A DNA stretch of 27,594 nt, from the NCBI GenBank assembly GCA_910578365.1, contig CAJTRC010000031.1, positions 1-27,594 on the forward strand. Reading direction: 5' to 3'. Below are positions 7,665 through 15,279 of the stretch, piece after piece. Below the pieces are notes generated by a model. That model had not been told where the DNA came from, searched no databases, and saw only the letters and a list, made by a program, of their open reading frames with translations. The translations under genes and the position numbers were made by a program. Positions within the stretch are counted from its first letter, which is position 1; each line of letters opens with the position of its first letter. This stretch comes from an uncultured Muribaculaceae bacterium. GTDB taxonomy: Bacteria > Bacteroidota > Bacteroidia > Bacteroidales > Muribaculaceae.

Positions 7665-9473
7665 TCAGTTTTTTGGGGGAAATGCCTCACACTCTACAAG
7701 ATTTATCTTTTGGTCTTCGCCCATATCATTGCGGTAGTACTTGTCGTTGACCCAGTCATAGAAGAAGCGGTCAACACCTTTGCAATCCATCTTTATTACA
7801 AGCAGATTGGCAATTCCCAGGTCTTCTCCGTCGTACAACTGATAACCGTGATTGATTACAGGTGAATGCAGCAGCAGGTTCTCGTCTTTGCAAGCATTGT
7901 CGTCGACATCCCACAGATACATCACCTTGCCGTACTGGTCAGTGCGTAGTATAAAATATGTATGCACCTCTTTTTTTACCGGGTCCACGTCGGTAAATTC
8001 CACAAAAAATCTGCGCAGCTGCATGGGCGAGGTCAGCTCGGTGCTGCACTCTTTGTCGGTGTAGTACTTCTGATTCACACGGTCGAACACATACATCAGC
8101 TCGCTGTTCTTGGGCCAGTAGATATAAAAGAGCGATTTGTCGTCGTTAAACTCCACACGAGTGGCAATCGGCTCTTTGTCCTTGTTGTAGTACTGATAGT
8201 CCTTGTCGGCATAATAATAGCGCTGGTCGAACTTGTCGATGATAATCCATCCGGTTTCCTCGTCGCGTGTCAGGCCGTATTCGGGCTGCAGTACAACCTC
8301 GCCATAAGGAATCACGTCGACTTCCACTTTCAGGTCGGCTTCTCCTTCGAGGCGGTTGAGAGTATAGTCGTAGACGTTGTTGCGCAGTATGTCGAAGTGA
8401 TCGCCGGTCTTGGCTCCTACAGCATAGGCCGGAGGTGTGTTGTAATACTTGAAGTCGACATAGAACGAGCCGGGTGAGTTTTTGAACCTGACTTCGATAC
8501 GGCTACGGACTGCCTCGGCAAGAGGCTTCTGCGCATTGCCGCCTTCGATATTTACAAATTCGGGCACATAGAGTATCCAGTCGCCATTGGCTTCGTCGCG
8601 GTAGAAATCTACCGACTGCTGTCGGGTAGTGCCCGCAGGAACCGATGGAGTTTTATAATAGTCGAGATGATAGGCGTTGCCCATATAGTCGTCCTGCTGC
8701 TTTACGCTCCGGGGGCCCTGGTACAGCGCGGTATTTGCTCCGATGAGCTTTACCGATTCAAGGTCGAAGCTTTCTTCGCCGGCACGCACGCGAATTTTTG
8801 CGAAAGCGCGCAGCATGTGCAGTGTGCCCAGCTCGGTACACCAGCCGCCGGAGTAGCTCAGGCCGGTGAGCAGATTTGTAACACCGTACATGGGTATCAG
8901 CCGGCTGCCTGCCACATCGGGGCCAAGGGCTATATGGTCATCGCCGCTGTTGTCGGCGCTATTGGCGCTAAAGCGGAATGCGCGCTGCGATGCGTCGGCC
9001 ACATCGGTTATACGGCTCTGGCCTTGGGTCAGCTCGGGATAGTTGCCTCGCCAGTTGGCCAGCACCATAAGTTTGAGCTGGTCGGCTCCGTCGATAATCT
9101 CCGGGGGGAGAGTGCCGTCGACACGGTATGTCTTGTTAGAGCCGTCGGTCGACACTAGCTTTATCATTGTATGATTGAGCGAACCCAGATAAAGGTCGTT
9201 GCGGTCGAACAGCAGTACCTTGAAATCGCCGCGTTCGATGTCGATAAGGTTTTCTATGGCCGAGCCTGGCTCATATTCGCCGGGCGACGGAGCTCGACTT
9301 ACGGTCTGGTTGCCGGTAGTGATGTAGAAACCGGCACTGTATCCACCGTCCGACTGTCCGCCGCCGGGTACATCGCCATTGTCGCATGCTGCCAACAGCA
9401 GCACGAACATTAGCGAAGCCAGCAGCGCCGCAGGCTGCATGGTCCGGTATAATATATTGTGTGTCTTCTGCAT
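7665..9473 (-). CDS. Fimbrillin-like lipoprotein with C-terminal YY-repeat extension
   Basis: A 602-aa protein with signal peptide and lipobox LLAAC (Cys30). Residues about 45-400 look like a two-domain fimbrillin: DFKVLLFDRN, LMVLANW, MLRAFAKIRVRAG, then YDYTLNRLEG and VDVIPYGEV, the usual closing strands. Residues 405-602 are an added domain rich in aromatic and acidic residues with three similar segments, FDQRYYYADKDYQ, FDRVNQKYYTDKE and YDWVNDKYYRNDM. It starts 2 nt after the anchor gene's stop and 6 nt before the DUF4906-like gene, so it is tightly coupled. By position it is an accessory or tip-proximal fimbrial subunit (FimC/Mfa3 position). I do not recognise the C-terminal domain. Confidence 0.7.
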   Translation of the reverse strand: MQKTHNILYRTMQPAALLASLMFVLLLAACDNGDVPGGGQSDGGYSAGFYITTGNQTVSRAPSPGEYEPGSAIENLIDIERGDFKVLLFDRNDLYLGSLNHTMIKLVSTDGSNKTYRVDGTLPPEIIDGADQLKLMVLANWRGNYPELTQGQSRITDVADASQRAFRFSANSADNSGDDHIALGPDVAGSRLIPMYGVTNLLTGLSYSGGWCTELGTLHMLRAFAKIRVRAGEESFDLESVKLIGANTALYQGPRSVKQQDDYMGNAYHLDYYKTPSVPAGTTRQQSVDFYRDEANGDWILYVPEFVNIEGGNAQKPLAEAVRSRIEVRFKNSPGSFYVDFKYYNTPPAYAVGAKTGDHFDILRNNVYDYTLNRLEGEADLKVEVDVIPYGEVVLQPEYGLTRDEETGWIIIDKFDQRYYYADKDYQYYNKDKEPIATRVEFNDDKSLFYIYWPKNSELMYVFDRVNQKYYTDKECSTELTSPMQLRRFFVEFTDVDPVKKEVHTYFILRTDQYGKVMYLWDVDDNACKDENLLLHSPVINHGYQLYDGEDLGIANLLVIKMDCKGVDRFFYDWVNDKYYRNDMGEDQKINLVECEAFPPKN

Positions 9474-9475
9474 AA

Positions 9476-10546
9476 TTACATATCTACGTTCTGAAGAATT
9501 ACACGCCAGCTGTTGATGTATATGTACGAATCCATCCAGCGTCCCTGATCGTCGAGGAAGAATACCATAGAGTAGTCGTCCTGATAGTCGAGATACTCCT
9601 GGTCGGTAAGGGGAGTGCCGTCGGGGCGCTTGTAGTGGCTGCGCACCAGCAGGGCATAGTCAATCAGCGGCACCGATACTATTTGTTCGCCCTCCTTGTT
9701 ATAGATGTTCACCTTGAGGTCGCCTCCCTTGGTCAGACGTGAAGTGCTGATGTGAGCCACCGCAGCGGCTACCTGGGTTACATAGCGCGAGCCGTCTTTT
9801 CCGGTTTCAGGGGTTGTGTAGTCCGGAACGTCGACACCGGCCAGACCGGAGTAGCTCGAGTGGGCGAAATATGTGAGCGGTTCGTCAGGCAGCAGAGTGT
9901 TGTCGTAGTCCATCTTGCCGTTGTCGCCGCTGATGGTAAATGTAAAGTCCTCGTGGTTGAGCGAGTTGCCCGAGAGGTGCTGCAGCACTATGTGCAGGTC
10001 GTTGGTGTCCTTTATCAGACGCACTGTCTTGATGTGTACGCCCTGCTCGTTCTCAAACTCCACATCGGCCGACATGCCGTGGAACAGACGTTTGAGTTCG
10101 TTGCGCACATGCGAGCCGCCGGTGAGCATGCCGCTTGCCGGCTGACGGTCGTCGAGGCGGCACTGCAGGTTCTTGCCTACTGTGGCGTCGCTGACCTTGA
10201 ACGAAGTCTGATGTCCCTCGCCGCACCAGGCCAGCAATGTGTAGTTGCCCGGCTCCACGTCGACGTCCATCATATAGCCTTCCTGTGCAAGCGCCTCGCC
10301 CGACTCGGTTTTCTGCCACACCACACGGTCGGTTTCGGGGTCGAGCAGATAAAGGGTCACGGCCGAAACCTCGGCTGGGAAGGCATCGGTAAATTTCAGG
10401 TTGGTATCATAGACGAACTTTACCTTGTAGTACGGATCGCAATCTCCTTGCTCGTCATATATCATGCCGTTGCACGATGAAAGACCGGCAATCATTGCCA
10501 TAGCCGCACAGAATTTAGCGATTATTCCACATTTGATTAGTTCCAT
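9476..10546 (-). CDS. FimB/Mfa2-family fimbrial anchor lipoprotein
   Basis: A 356-aa lipoprotein with lipobox LSSC (Cys25). After the signal it has YYKVKFVYDTNLKFTDAF, the hallmark opening of the FimB/Mfa2 anchor family, then VTLYLLDPETDRVVW and PGNYTLLAWCGEG. In Porphyromonas this protein anchors the fimbria in the outer membrane and limits its length. The last residues, SWRVILQNVDM, resemble the C-terminus of the upstream major fimbrillin. A 248-nt gap containing a strong hairpin separates it from that gene, while downstream genes follow within 2-6 nt. Lower expression than the stalk subunit is expected (inference). Confidence 0.88.
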   Translation of the reverse strand: MELIKCGIIAKFCAAMAMIAGLSSCNGMIYDEQGDCDPYYKVKFVYDTNLKFTDAFPAEVSAVTLYLLDPETDRVVWQKTESGEALAQEGYMMDVDVEPGNYTLLAWCGEGHQTSFKVSDATVGKNLQCRLDDRQPASGMLTGGSHVRNELKRLFHGMSADVEFENEQGVHIKTVRLIKDTNDLHIVLQHLSGNSLNHEDFTFTISGDNGKMDYDNTLLPDEPLTYFAHSSYSGLAGVDVPDYTTPETGKDGSRYVTQVAAAVAHISTSRLTKGGDLKVNIYNKEGEQIVSVPLIDYALLVRSHYKRPDGTPLTDQEYLDYQDDYSMVFFLDDQGRWMDSYIYINSWRVILQNVDM

Positions 10547-10714
10547 TGTATAGTGACGTTTGCTTGATTTACGTTGATTAAATATATGTTGTGACCGGAC
10601 ATGTGCCGGCTCTTTGTTGTCGAAACAGGAGGAAAACCCAGTCTGAGGGGCTTTCGGTGTAGGGTTGTCGAGGAGAAGGTGTATGAAATGCGAGAGAGAG
10701 TGAAAGGAAAGTGA

Positions 10715-10746
10715 AGAGCCGGACCCCGGACCCGGGGTCCGGCTCT
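10715..10746 (-). terminator. GC-rich hairpin between stalk and anchor genes
   Basis: Arms 10715-10729 and 10732-10746 form a perfect 15-bp stem (AGAGCCGGACCCCGG) with a 2-nt apex; the real loop is probably 4 nt. It begins about 50 nt past the major fimbrillin stop. Downstream in minus sense is TTCACTTTCCTTTC, pyrimidine-rich rather than a pure U-tract. It is either an attenuating terminator or a 3' stabiliser of the stalk mRNA. The anchor, accessory and tip genes lie beyond it with no obvious separate promoter. Confidence 0.75.
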
Positions 10747-10794
10747 ATCGTTGTTATCGATTAAGAGGATTAAAGTGTGTGCGTATTTCAGAAA

Positions 10795-12597
10795 TTACAG
10801 TTCAACGTTCTGACTGATGATGCGCCAGTTGAGGATGTTGATTTTGGCGCCTACGTAGTACAGAGGATCTTCGGGGGTGTCAGGCTTGATAATGATGGTA
10901 GCGTCATCGGGATCGTAAGCACCGTGGCCAAGCTTGCTGAACTTGTTAACCGAGATTTTGTACCAGTGGTTACGAACTACACCGTAGTAGCCTTCCTTGT
11001 CCTTGTTGGCAGCAGTTGCGTTGTGCTCAACAGGAATGAAGTAGAGGTTGGTACCCTGGTTGTGCCAGATGAGGGGGGTATCACCCTGGAAAGCGGTCAG
11101 GCGAGCGGCCAGGTCGTTGTCAGCACCTTCGAGTTTCACGAATTTTACCTCACCCTCCTCGTTTACGGTTTTCTTGTAGAGAGCCTTTGCAGCGTCGGCA
11201 AGTACAATGTCAACCTTTTCGTATCCTTCTTTGCCTACGAATGCGATGTCTTTAACATCAACCTGAGTGTAATCGGTTACAGTTGCATCGCCCTCGGTCT
11301 TGCTATCGGCAAGGTAGTAGTAGTTCAGACCCTTGGTGCTGTTCTTTAAGCTGTTCAGAAGGTATGCCTTGAAGGTATCTTCGAGATAAGGTACACCACG
11401 GTATTCAACTATGTTCTGAACTTCGCCGTTGGCGTTGTAAAGCTTGGTGCGGAGAACCACGTGAGTAACCTTGGAGTTAACAACCAGCTTCTGGCCGGCA
11501 TTGTTCTGCTGATAGATGTTCTCGGGAGCGTTGGTGTTCTCGTAGCAGTACTCGGCATAGTCAAGCGAAGCGGGAGTAGTCAGCGCAGGAATGTTGGTAT
11601 AGCTGAGATAGTTATCGAGGTTTGCACCGCCTTCATAAGCTCTGGAATATGCCCAGAAGCTGCGGTAGCGGTCAACGCTCTGCCAGGAGGTGAAAGGATT
11701 GGTGGTGGCCCAGTCGGCTTTCAGCTGCTTGCCTACATAAGAGTCGATAGCGGTAGAGTTCAGACCCCAGCCGATAACTTCGAGGTAAACCTTAGTATTT
11801 GCTAAACCGTCGCCGGAGGTGCCGTTGCTGTTGTCGCCGCCTGCGATAGTCTGCTCAATTACATAAAATTCCTTGCCGTTGATTTCTTCAGTAGGAGCAT
11901 TAACAGTCAGCTGTACCTTGGCAGCCAGACGCTCTACATACACGTCGACAGGGCTGTTGTTCTGAGCTTCGTCGGCGGTGAGCTTGAAGTTGCTTTCGTT
12001 AAGCTTGGTTACGTTGTAGTACTTGTTGTCGTGGTTAGCGTTTTCTCCGAAATAAGCCGAAGTAGACATCACAAAGTTCTGAACGTTCTTTCCGTTCTCC
12101 TTCTTGAAGTTATCAGCATAAACCGACAGTTTCTGAGTGGTAGCAGCGAGAGTGGACTCGGCTGTGAAATCCTCCATGTTCAGCACTGTGAGCATATAGG
12201 TGGGATATTTGTTGCCCTTGAGTCCTTCGAGAACGAGGATATTCTTGGTCGACATATACTCGATATTGTCGTTGACAGGGTCGTCCTCGCCAAAAGAGGG
12301 AGCGTAGTTAGGTTCTACACTTGTTACCCAGTTGCCTTCTTCATCAAAGAAGAAGAAGCTTGCGCAGTCTACTTTGTGCTCGAATTCAGCACCATCTTCA
12401 TACAGGGGTTTTTCATAATCTGTGCTGCGGCCCATACCCATATCGCCGGTAGAGTTGATTGTAACAGCGAGATAGGCTTTCTGACCATTGCCGGCACCGT
12501 CTTCTGCACCGCCATCGACAAAGGGCTCTTCGCTGGAGCAAGCACTCATCAGAGCTACTGAAGCAAATGCAGCAAAAAATTTAGTTGTCTTGTTCAT
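10795..12597 (-). CDS. Mfa1-type major fimbrillin (stalk subunit)
   Basis: A 600-aa secreted lipoprotein precursor with lipobox MSAC (Cys20). The N-terminal domain contains ASFFFFDEEGNWV, MLTVLN and the conserved core strand VYVERLAAKVQLTVN. The C-terminal domain has GYYGVVRNHWYKISVNKFSKLG, typical of the Mfa1 fimbrillin C-terminal family, and the last strand is ILNWRIISQNVEL. In type V fimbriae the precursor is exported by the lipoprotein route, cleaved by an Arg-type protease to free a groove, and polymerised through a C-terminal donor strand. Arg57 (GMGR-STDYEK) is a candidate cleavage site by inference. Codon use is more biased than in neighbours, consistent with high expression. It follows the DUF3868-like gene by 62 nt. 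Confidence 0.9.
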   Translation of the reverse strand: MNKTTKFFAAFASVALMSACSSEEPFVDGGAEDGAGNGQKAYLAVTINSTGDMGMGRSTDYEKPLYEDGAEFEHKVDCASFFFFDEEGNWVTSVEPNYAPSFGEDDPVNDNIEYMSTKNILVLEGLKGNKYPTYMLTVLNMEDFTAESTLAATTQKLSVYADNFKKENGKNVQNFVMSTSAYFGENANHDNKYYNVTKLNESNFKLTADEAQNNSPVDVYVERLAAKVQLTVNAPTEEINGKEFYVIEQTIAGGDNSNGTSGDGLANTKVYLEVIGWGLNSTAIDSYVGKQLKADWATTNPFTSWQSVDRYRSFWAYSRAYEGGANLDNYLSYTNIPALTTPASLDYAEYCYENTNAPENIYQQNNAGQKLVVNSKVTHVVLRTKLYNANGEVQNIVEYRGVPYLEDTFKAYLLNSLKNSTKGLNYYYLADSKTEGDATVTDYTQVDVKDIAFVGKEGYEKVDIVLADAAKALYKKTVNEEGEVKFVKLEGADNDLAARLTAFQGDTPLIWHNQGTNLYFIPVEHNATAANKDKEGYYGVVRNHWYKISVNKFSKLGHGAYDPDDATIIIKPDTPEDPLYYVGAKINILNWRIISQNVEL

Positions 12598-12659
12598 AAA
12601 AGTTTATTAATAAATGATTGATTGGATTGTTATTCTTTATTTTAATCTCTCTTATTATA

Positions 12660-14120
12660 TTATTTAGTTGGTTTAATCAGATACTGAACTGTCTGTCGTC
12701 CGACAAAGGCGTCGATTGTATCGCGCTGGGCCACAGCTTTTTCCATGCCGTCGGCGGCGGCGCGGTCAAAGAGGTTGCGTGCGCGCTGCAGGTCGCCGGC
12801 CATAGCAGCAAGAGTGGCTCGGCTGTAAGTGGCCTCGGCACTGTTGCCGGCGTTGTCGAGCATGTTCTGGGCCTCGTCGAGCTTGCCGTGCTTCATATAT
12901 ATGTTGGCGGCGTTGATAGCAGCCTGACGGTCGGTGGGATGCACTTCAGCCGCTTTAAGGAACACTGCCTCATACTCGGTGCTGCCGGGTGTAAGGGTCG
13001 ATGCTATGCGCTGGAAGTCGACCGGACGCAGATTGGCCGGATTGGCGGCGTACACCTGCTTGAGTTCTTCGATATCCACATAGGTGCGGATTTTGTATTT
13101 AACCGTGTAATCACTATGACGCAGAGCCGGATAGATGCTGTCGAGCAGGAATTTGTATTCCTTGGGATAGCGGCGCTGAATCTCGGAGTTCTTGGGGTCG
13201 GGCTCAAGGTCTGAGTCAACAATCGACAGTATTTCGTCGCGGTGCGGAATGTCGAGGTCAAGCAGTCGGCGGCGCAGACCTTCCCAGTCTTCAGGCTCGT
13301 AGTCGGTCGACATTATAGCCGGGTCGAAGTGGTAATAGTCGCGCACATACACCTTCAGAGCCTCGGTACGGCCTACCGCCAGGCGCACGTTGTTGCTGTA
13401 CGAGCCTTCGGGCGAGGCGTAACCCTTGATGGTGATGCCGGTGATAATGGCGTCGGGGTCGTTCTTCACAAAGTCGATACTGCTGATAATCTTGGCCAGT
13501 TCGGCACGGTTGCCGCGGTAGTGCTCGCGAATCTCGGTACGGTTGACAATAAAGTCGATGAATGCGCTGCCCTCGGCGCTGCGTTCGATTGATTCGTCGC
13601 CTGTCAGGGCCACATATTCAAACTGCGGGTCGTACACAGGCTCGGTATAGTCCAGGCGAGCCAGCGGAGTTTCGGGAGCCGGCTGCATGGGGTCGCAGCA
13701 GTAGCTCAGACTCTGACGCATGTCGATGGTGCAGTTCTGCATCCACGGCATAAAGTCGATGTCGGTACGGTATTCGATGATGCCTTTATCGGCAGCCGAC
13801 CACACACGTGTGCCCTGAGGCAAATCGTTGTTGCGCAGGTGGTGGTAGTAGCGGTTGCGCCCTGCTATGTACACCGGCGACAGCTCGAGCGAGTCGGCGC
13901 TGCATTCGGCACGGAGCACAGGGGTGAATATCACTTCGCGGTCGCGGCCCGGGTTCACATCGGCAGGATTGATGTCAAGACTAATCTTCATACGCTTGCC
14001 ATCGTCGTAACGGGCGATTTCGATATCGCTTAGCTTGAGAGTCGCGGCATCCTTGGCCACGATTGCCGGAGCCACTGCAGCAATGGCGACGGAAACGAAT
14101 ATGGTTTTAAGCGCTTTCAT
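12660..14120 (-). CDS. DUF3868 / OmpA-like / TPR protein of the fimbrial locus
   Basis: A 486-aa exported protein with an N-terminal signal sequence (cleavage near AIVAK). Residues about 25-160 resemble DUF3868, with KMKISLDI-type and FTPVL strands. The middle region has an OmpA-like peptidoglycan-binding core, ITIKGYASPEGSYSNN followed by LAVGRTEAL (about 235-262). Residues about 390-470 are TPR-like helices (AAINAANIYMKHGKLDEAQ, ATLAAMAGDLQRAR). DUF3575-DUF3868 pairs recur upstream of Mfa-type fimbrillins in Bacteroidales. The likely role is a periplasmic/outer-membrane accessory tethering the assembly site to peptidoglycan (inference). It starts 1 nt after the DUF3575 gene stop, so the two are translationally coupled. 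Confidence 0.82.
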   Translation of the reverse strand: MKALKTIFVSVAIAAVAPAIVAKDAATLKLSDIEIARYDDGKRMKISLDINPADVNPGRDREVIFTPVLRAECSADSLELSPVYIAGRNRYYHHLRNNDLPQGTRVWSAADKGIIEYRTDIDFMPWMQNCTIDMRQSLSYCCDPMQPAPETPLARLDYTEPVYDPQFEYVALTGDESIERSAEGSAFIDFIVNRTEIREHYRGNRAELAKIISSIDFVKNDPDAIITGITIKGYASPEGSYSNNVRLAVGRTEALKVYVRDYYHFDPAIMSTDYEPEDWEGLRRRLLDLDIPHRDEILSIVDSDLEPDPKNSEIQRRYPKEYKFLLDSIYPALRHSDYTVKYKIRTYVDIEELKQVYAANPANLRPVDFQRIASTLTPGSTEYEAVFLKAAEVHPTDRQAAINAANIYMKHGKLDEAQNMLDNAGNSAEATYSRATLAAMAGDLQRARNLFDRAAADGMEKAVAQRDTIDAFVGRQTVQYLIKPTK

Positions 14121-14121
14121 A

Positions 14122-14700
14122 TCAAAATTCGTATATCAGGTTGATGGCCGCCTTGGTGGGACCTACATAATTGTGACTGTAGCCGGTCTGCACTTTCTGT
14201 CCGCAGTCGCGACACTCAAACACATCGCTGCGTGTGTACACCCAGCCCAGACCTATTTCGGCCTCGATGTTCCAGTGGCGGTTGATAATCCACGAATAGC
14301 CGTATGCGATACCTGCGCCGCCCATCCAGCCCTGGTAACGGTAATCTTTGAGTTTATTGAAATCCGTACCCAGAAATTTAAACGGCAGATTCAGGTGTCC
14401 CCAGTTGTACTGGCCTCCGAGCAGATGCGCACCAAAGAAGTGGCCCGACCACGCCTGACAGAGCCAGTAGCGGGCTTCGGGCTGAACCAGCCAGTGCTTC
14501 CAGCGGCGGTTGTCGATGGTCCAGGCGTTCAGGTTGGCACTGAGGTCGAAGGTCCATTTGGGAGCCATCCGAAACTCAATTCCGCCATTGAGCGTCAGTC
14601 CGGCATCGTAAAGCAGATTGGTCTTCAATGCCGCTTTCTGACCGAATACAGCAGTTGAGCACAATATGGCCAACACTGCAGTCAACAGTCTTATCTTCAT
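14122..14700 (-). CDS. DUF3575 outer-membrane beta-barrel protein
   Basis: A 192-aa exported protein with signal peptide (cleavage after STAVFGQ). The mature part has alternating strands: ALKTNLLYDAGLTLNGGIEF, FDLSANLNAW, WLVQPEARYWL, GGAGIAYGYSW, WNIEAEIGLGWVY. It ends INLIYEF, with the terminal Phe expected of a BamA substrate. This is the DUF3575 pattern, an eight-strand-type barrel found first in Bacteroidales fimbrial operons. CRDCG near residue 164 is a cysteine pair of unknown use. It is the first gene of the operon; its ATG is 69 nt from the phased direct repeats described separately. Confidence 0.85.
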   Translation of the reverse strand: MKIRLLTAVLAILCSTAVFGQKAALKTNLLYDAGLTLNGGIEFRMAPKWTFDLSANLNAWTIDNRRWKHWLVQPEARYWLCQAWSGHFFGAHLLGGQYNWGHLNLPFKFLGTDFNKLKDYRYQGWMGGAGIAYGYSWIINRHWNIEAEIGLGWVYTRSDVFECRDCGQKVQTGYSHNYVGPTKAAINLIYEF

Positions 14701-14768
14701 CAGTTATAGTATTTATTTAATTGAATACATACAATAAGCGCCTAAAATGACGGTATATCACAATATTC

Positions 14769-14803
14769 TTCGATTGATTTATAGTTGGTTTTCGATTGGT
14801 TTA
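14769..14803. promoter_or_regulatory. 22-bp-phased direct repeat upstream of fimbrial operon
   Basis: Two 13-bp copies, TTCGATTGATTTA (14769-14781) and TTCGATTGGTTTA (14791-14803), differ at one base and start 22 bp apart, about two helical turns. They lie 69-103 bp upstream of the first fimbrial gene. The geometry suits a dimeric activator that binds direct repeats, for example a LytTR-type response regulator. The binding protein is inference. Confidence 0.5.
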
Positions 14804-14883
14804 TCACCGCAGGCGACAACTGTGGGCTTTACGGATATATCAGGTTTCAATGCGGAATAAAGGAAATGACAGGGCGCACCCAT
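14779..14883 (-). CDS. Possible 34-codon leader ORF ahead of the fimbrial operon
   Basis: On the minus strand an ATG at 14883 opens a 34-aa frame (MGAPCHFLYSALK, then VKPTVVACGDKP) that ends at TAA 14779, about 80 nt before the DUF3575 ATG. It begins roughly 26 nt downstream of the TACTTTG box at 14910-14916, a normal leader length. Its 3' end overlaps the phased direct repeats. I recognise no domain. It may be a leader peptide, or simply an open frame over regulatory DNA. Confidence 0.25.
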   Translation of the reverse strand: MGAPCHFLYSALKPDISVKPTVVACGDKPIENQL

Positions 14884-14909
14884 GGAAAACCTTCGCAGAC
14901 AACAATCCG

Positions 14910-14916
14910 CAAAGTA
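14910..14916 (-). promoter_or_regulatory. Candidate fimbrial operon promoter -7 box
   Basis: Minus-strand TACTTTG followed by C matches TAnnTTTG apart from a one-base shorter left gap assignment. The expected -33 position holds TGAGG rather than TTTG, so the promoter may depend on an activator. A run of 10 C (minus sense) lies about 28 bp upstream. Transcription from here would give a leader of roughly 200 nt. Confidence 0.4.
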
Positions 14917-14944
14917 TTCAAACACAGACACTTACCCTCACCAT

Positions 14945-14954
14945 GGGGGGGGGG
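14945..14954. repeat. Homopolymer tract of 10 G
   Basis: An uninterrupted run of 10 G on the plus strand (C on the fimbrial operon's sense strand), about 245 bp upstream of the first fimbrial gene and just above the expected -33 of the candidate promoter. Such tracts vary in length by slipped-strand mispairing. No real gene crosses it, so any effect would be on transcription. Confidence 0.8.
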
Positions 14955-15122
14955 ATTTTATTGGGTTTTTCTGCGCGGACTGCTTGCTCCGTACAGAAAA
15001 AGCATTAGTATCCGGGATGTGAAATTTCATAATTACAATTCAGATAAATCAAGGGATGAAACCAAAAAACAATATGCTACTATCTTTATTTGGATATCCA
15101 GGTCTACTTTTATCTTTGTTTA

Positions 15123-15170
15123 GACACCACAAATTTAGTAATTCTTGACGAACCGACCAAAAGATCTTAA
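15123..15170 (+). pseudogene. Fragment resembling an ABC ATPase Walker B / D-loop
   Basis: The plus-strand frame reads DTTNLVILDEPTKRS and then stops. LVILDEPT (15135-15158) is an exact Walker B plus D-loop start. Shifting one base after the Lys codon gives TKDLKNKTNI, closer to a natural D-loop continuation, as if a frameshift had occurred. No Walker A or signature motif is visible in the surrounding AT-rich sequence. It is either a decayed remnant of an ABC (possibly ABC-F) gene or chance. Confidence 0.25.
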
Positions 15171-15232
15171 AAACAAAACCAATATTTAACATTCTTTAAA
15201 TATACTTAATGAGCTTTTTTATAACAATATAA

Positions 15233-15268
15233 AAAGAGAATGCCACCATCATAGGCAGCATCCTCTTT
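15233..15268 (-). terminator. Rho-independent terminator after recJ-recQ
   Basis: Minus-strand stem AAAGAGGAT ... GCC / GGCATTCTCTTT (12 bp with a 3-nt bulge; arms about 15254-15268 and 15233-15244), followed directly by TTTTTATA. It is 172 nt past the recQ stop and 12 nt past the stop of the 26-codon ORF at 15280-15360. Confidence 0.65.
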
Positions 15269-15279
15269 CCACGTTTCAA

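Noticed and set aside
14880..14950. CCATGG-containing sequences flanking the candidate promoter as inverted repeats of an invertible switch
   Set aside because: The match is only 7-8 bp, palindromic by nature, and no invertase gene is nearby.
14785..15123. 112-aa plus-strand open frame crossing the G tract
   Set aside because: No motif, unnatural composition, and it overlaps the operator and promoter of the fimbrial operon. A phase-variable gene was considered and not supported.
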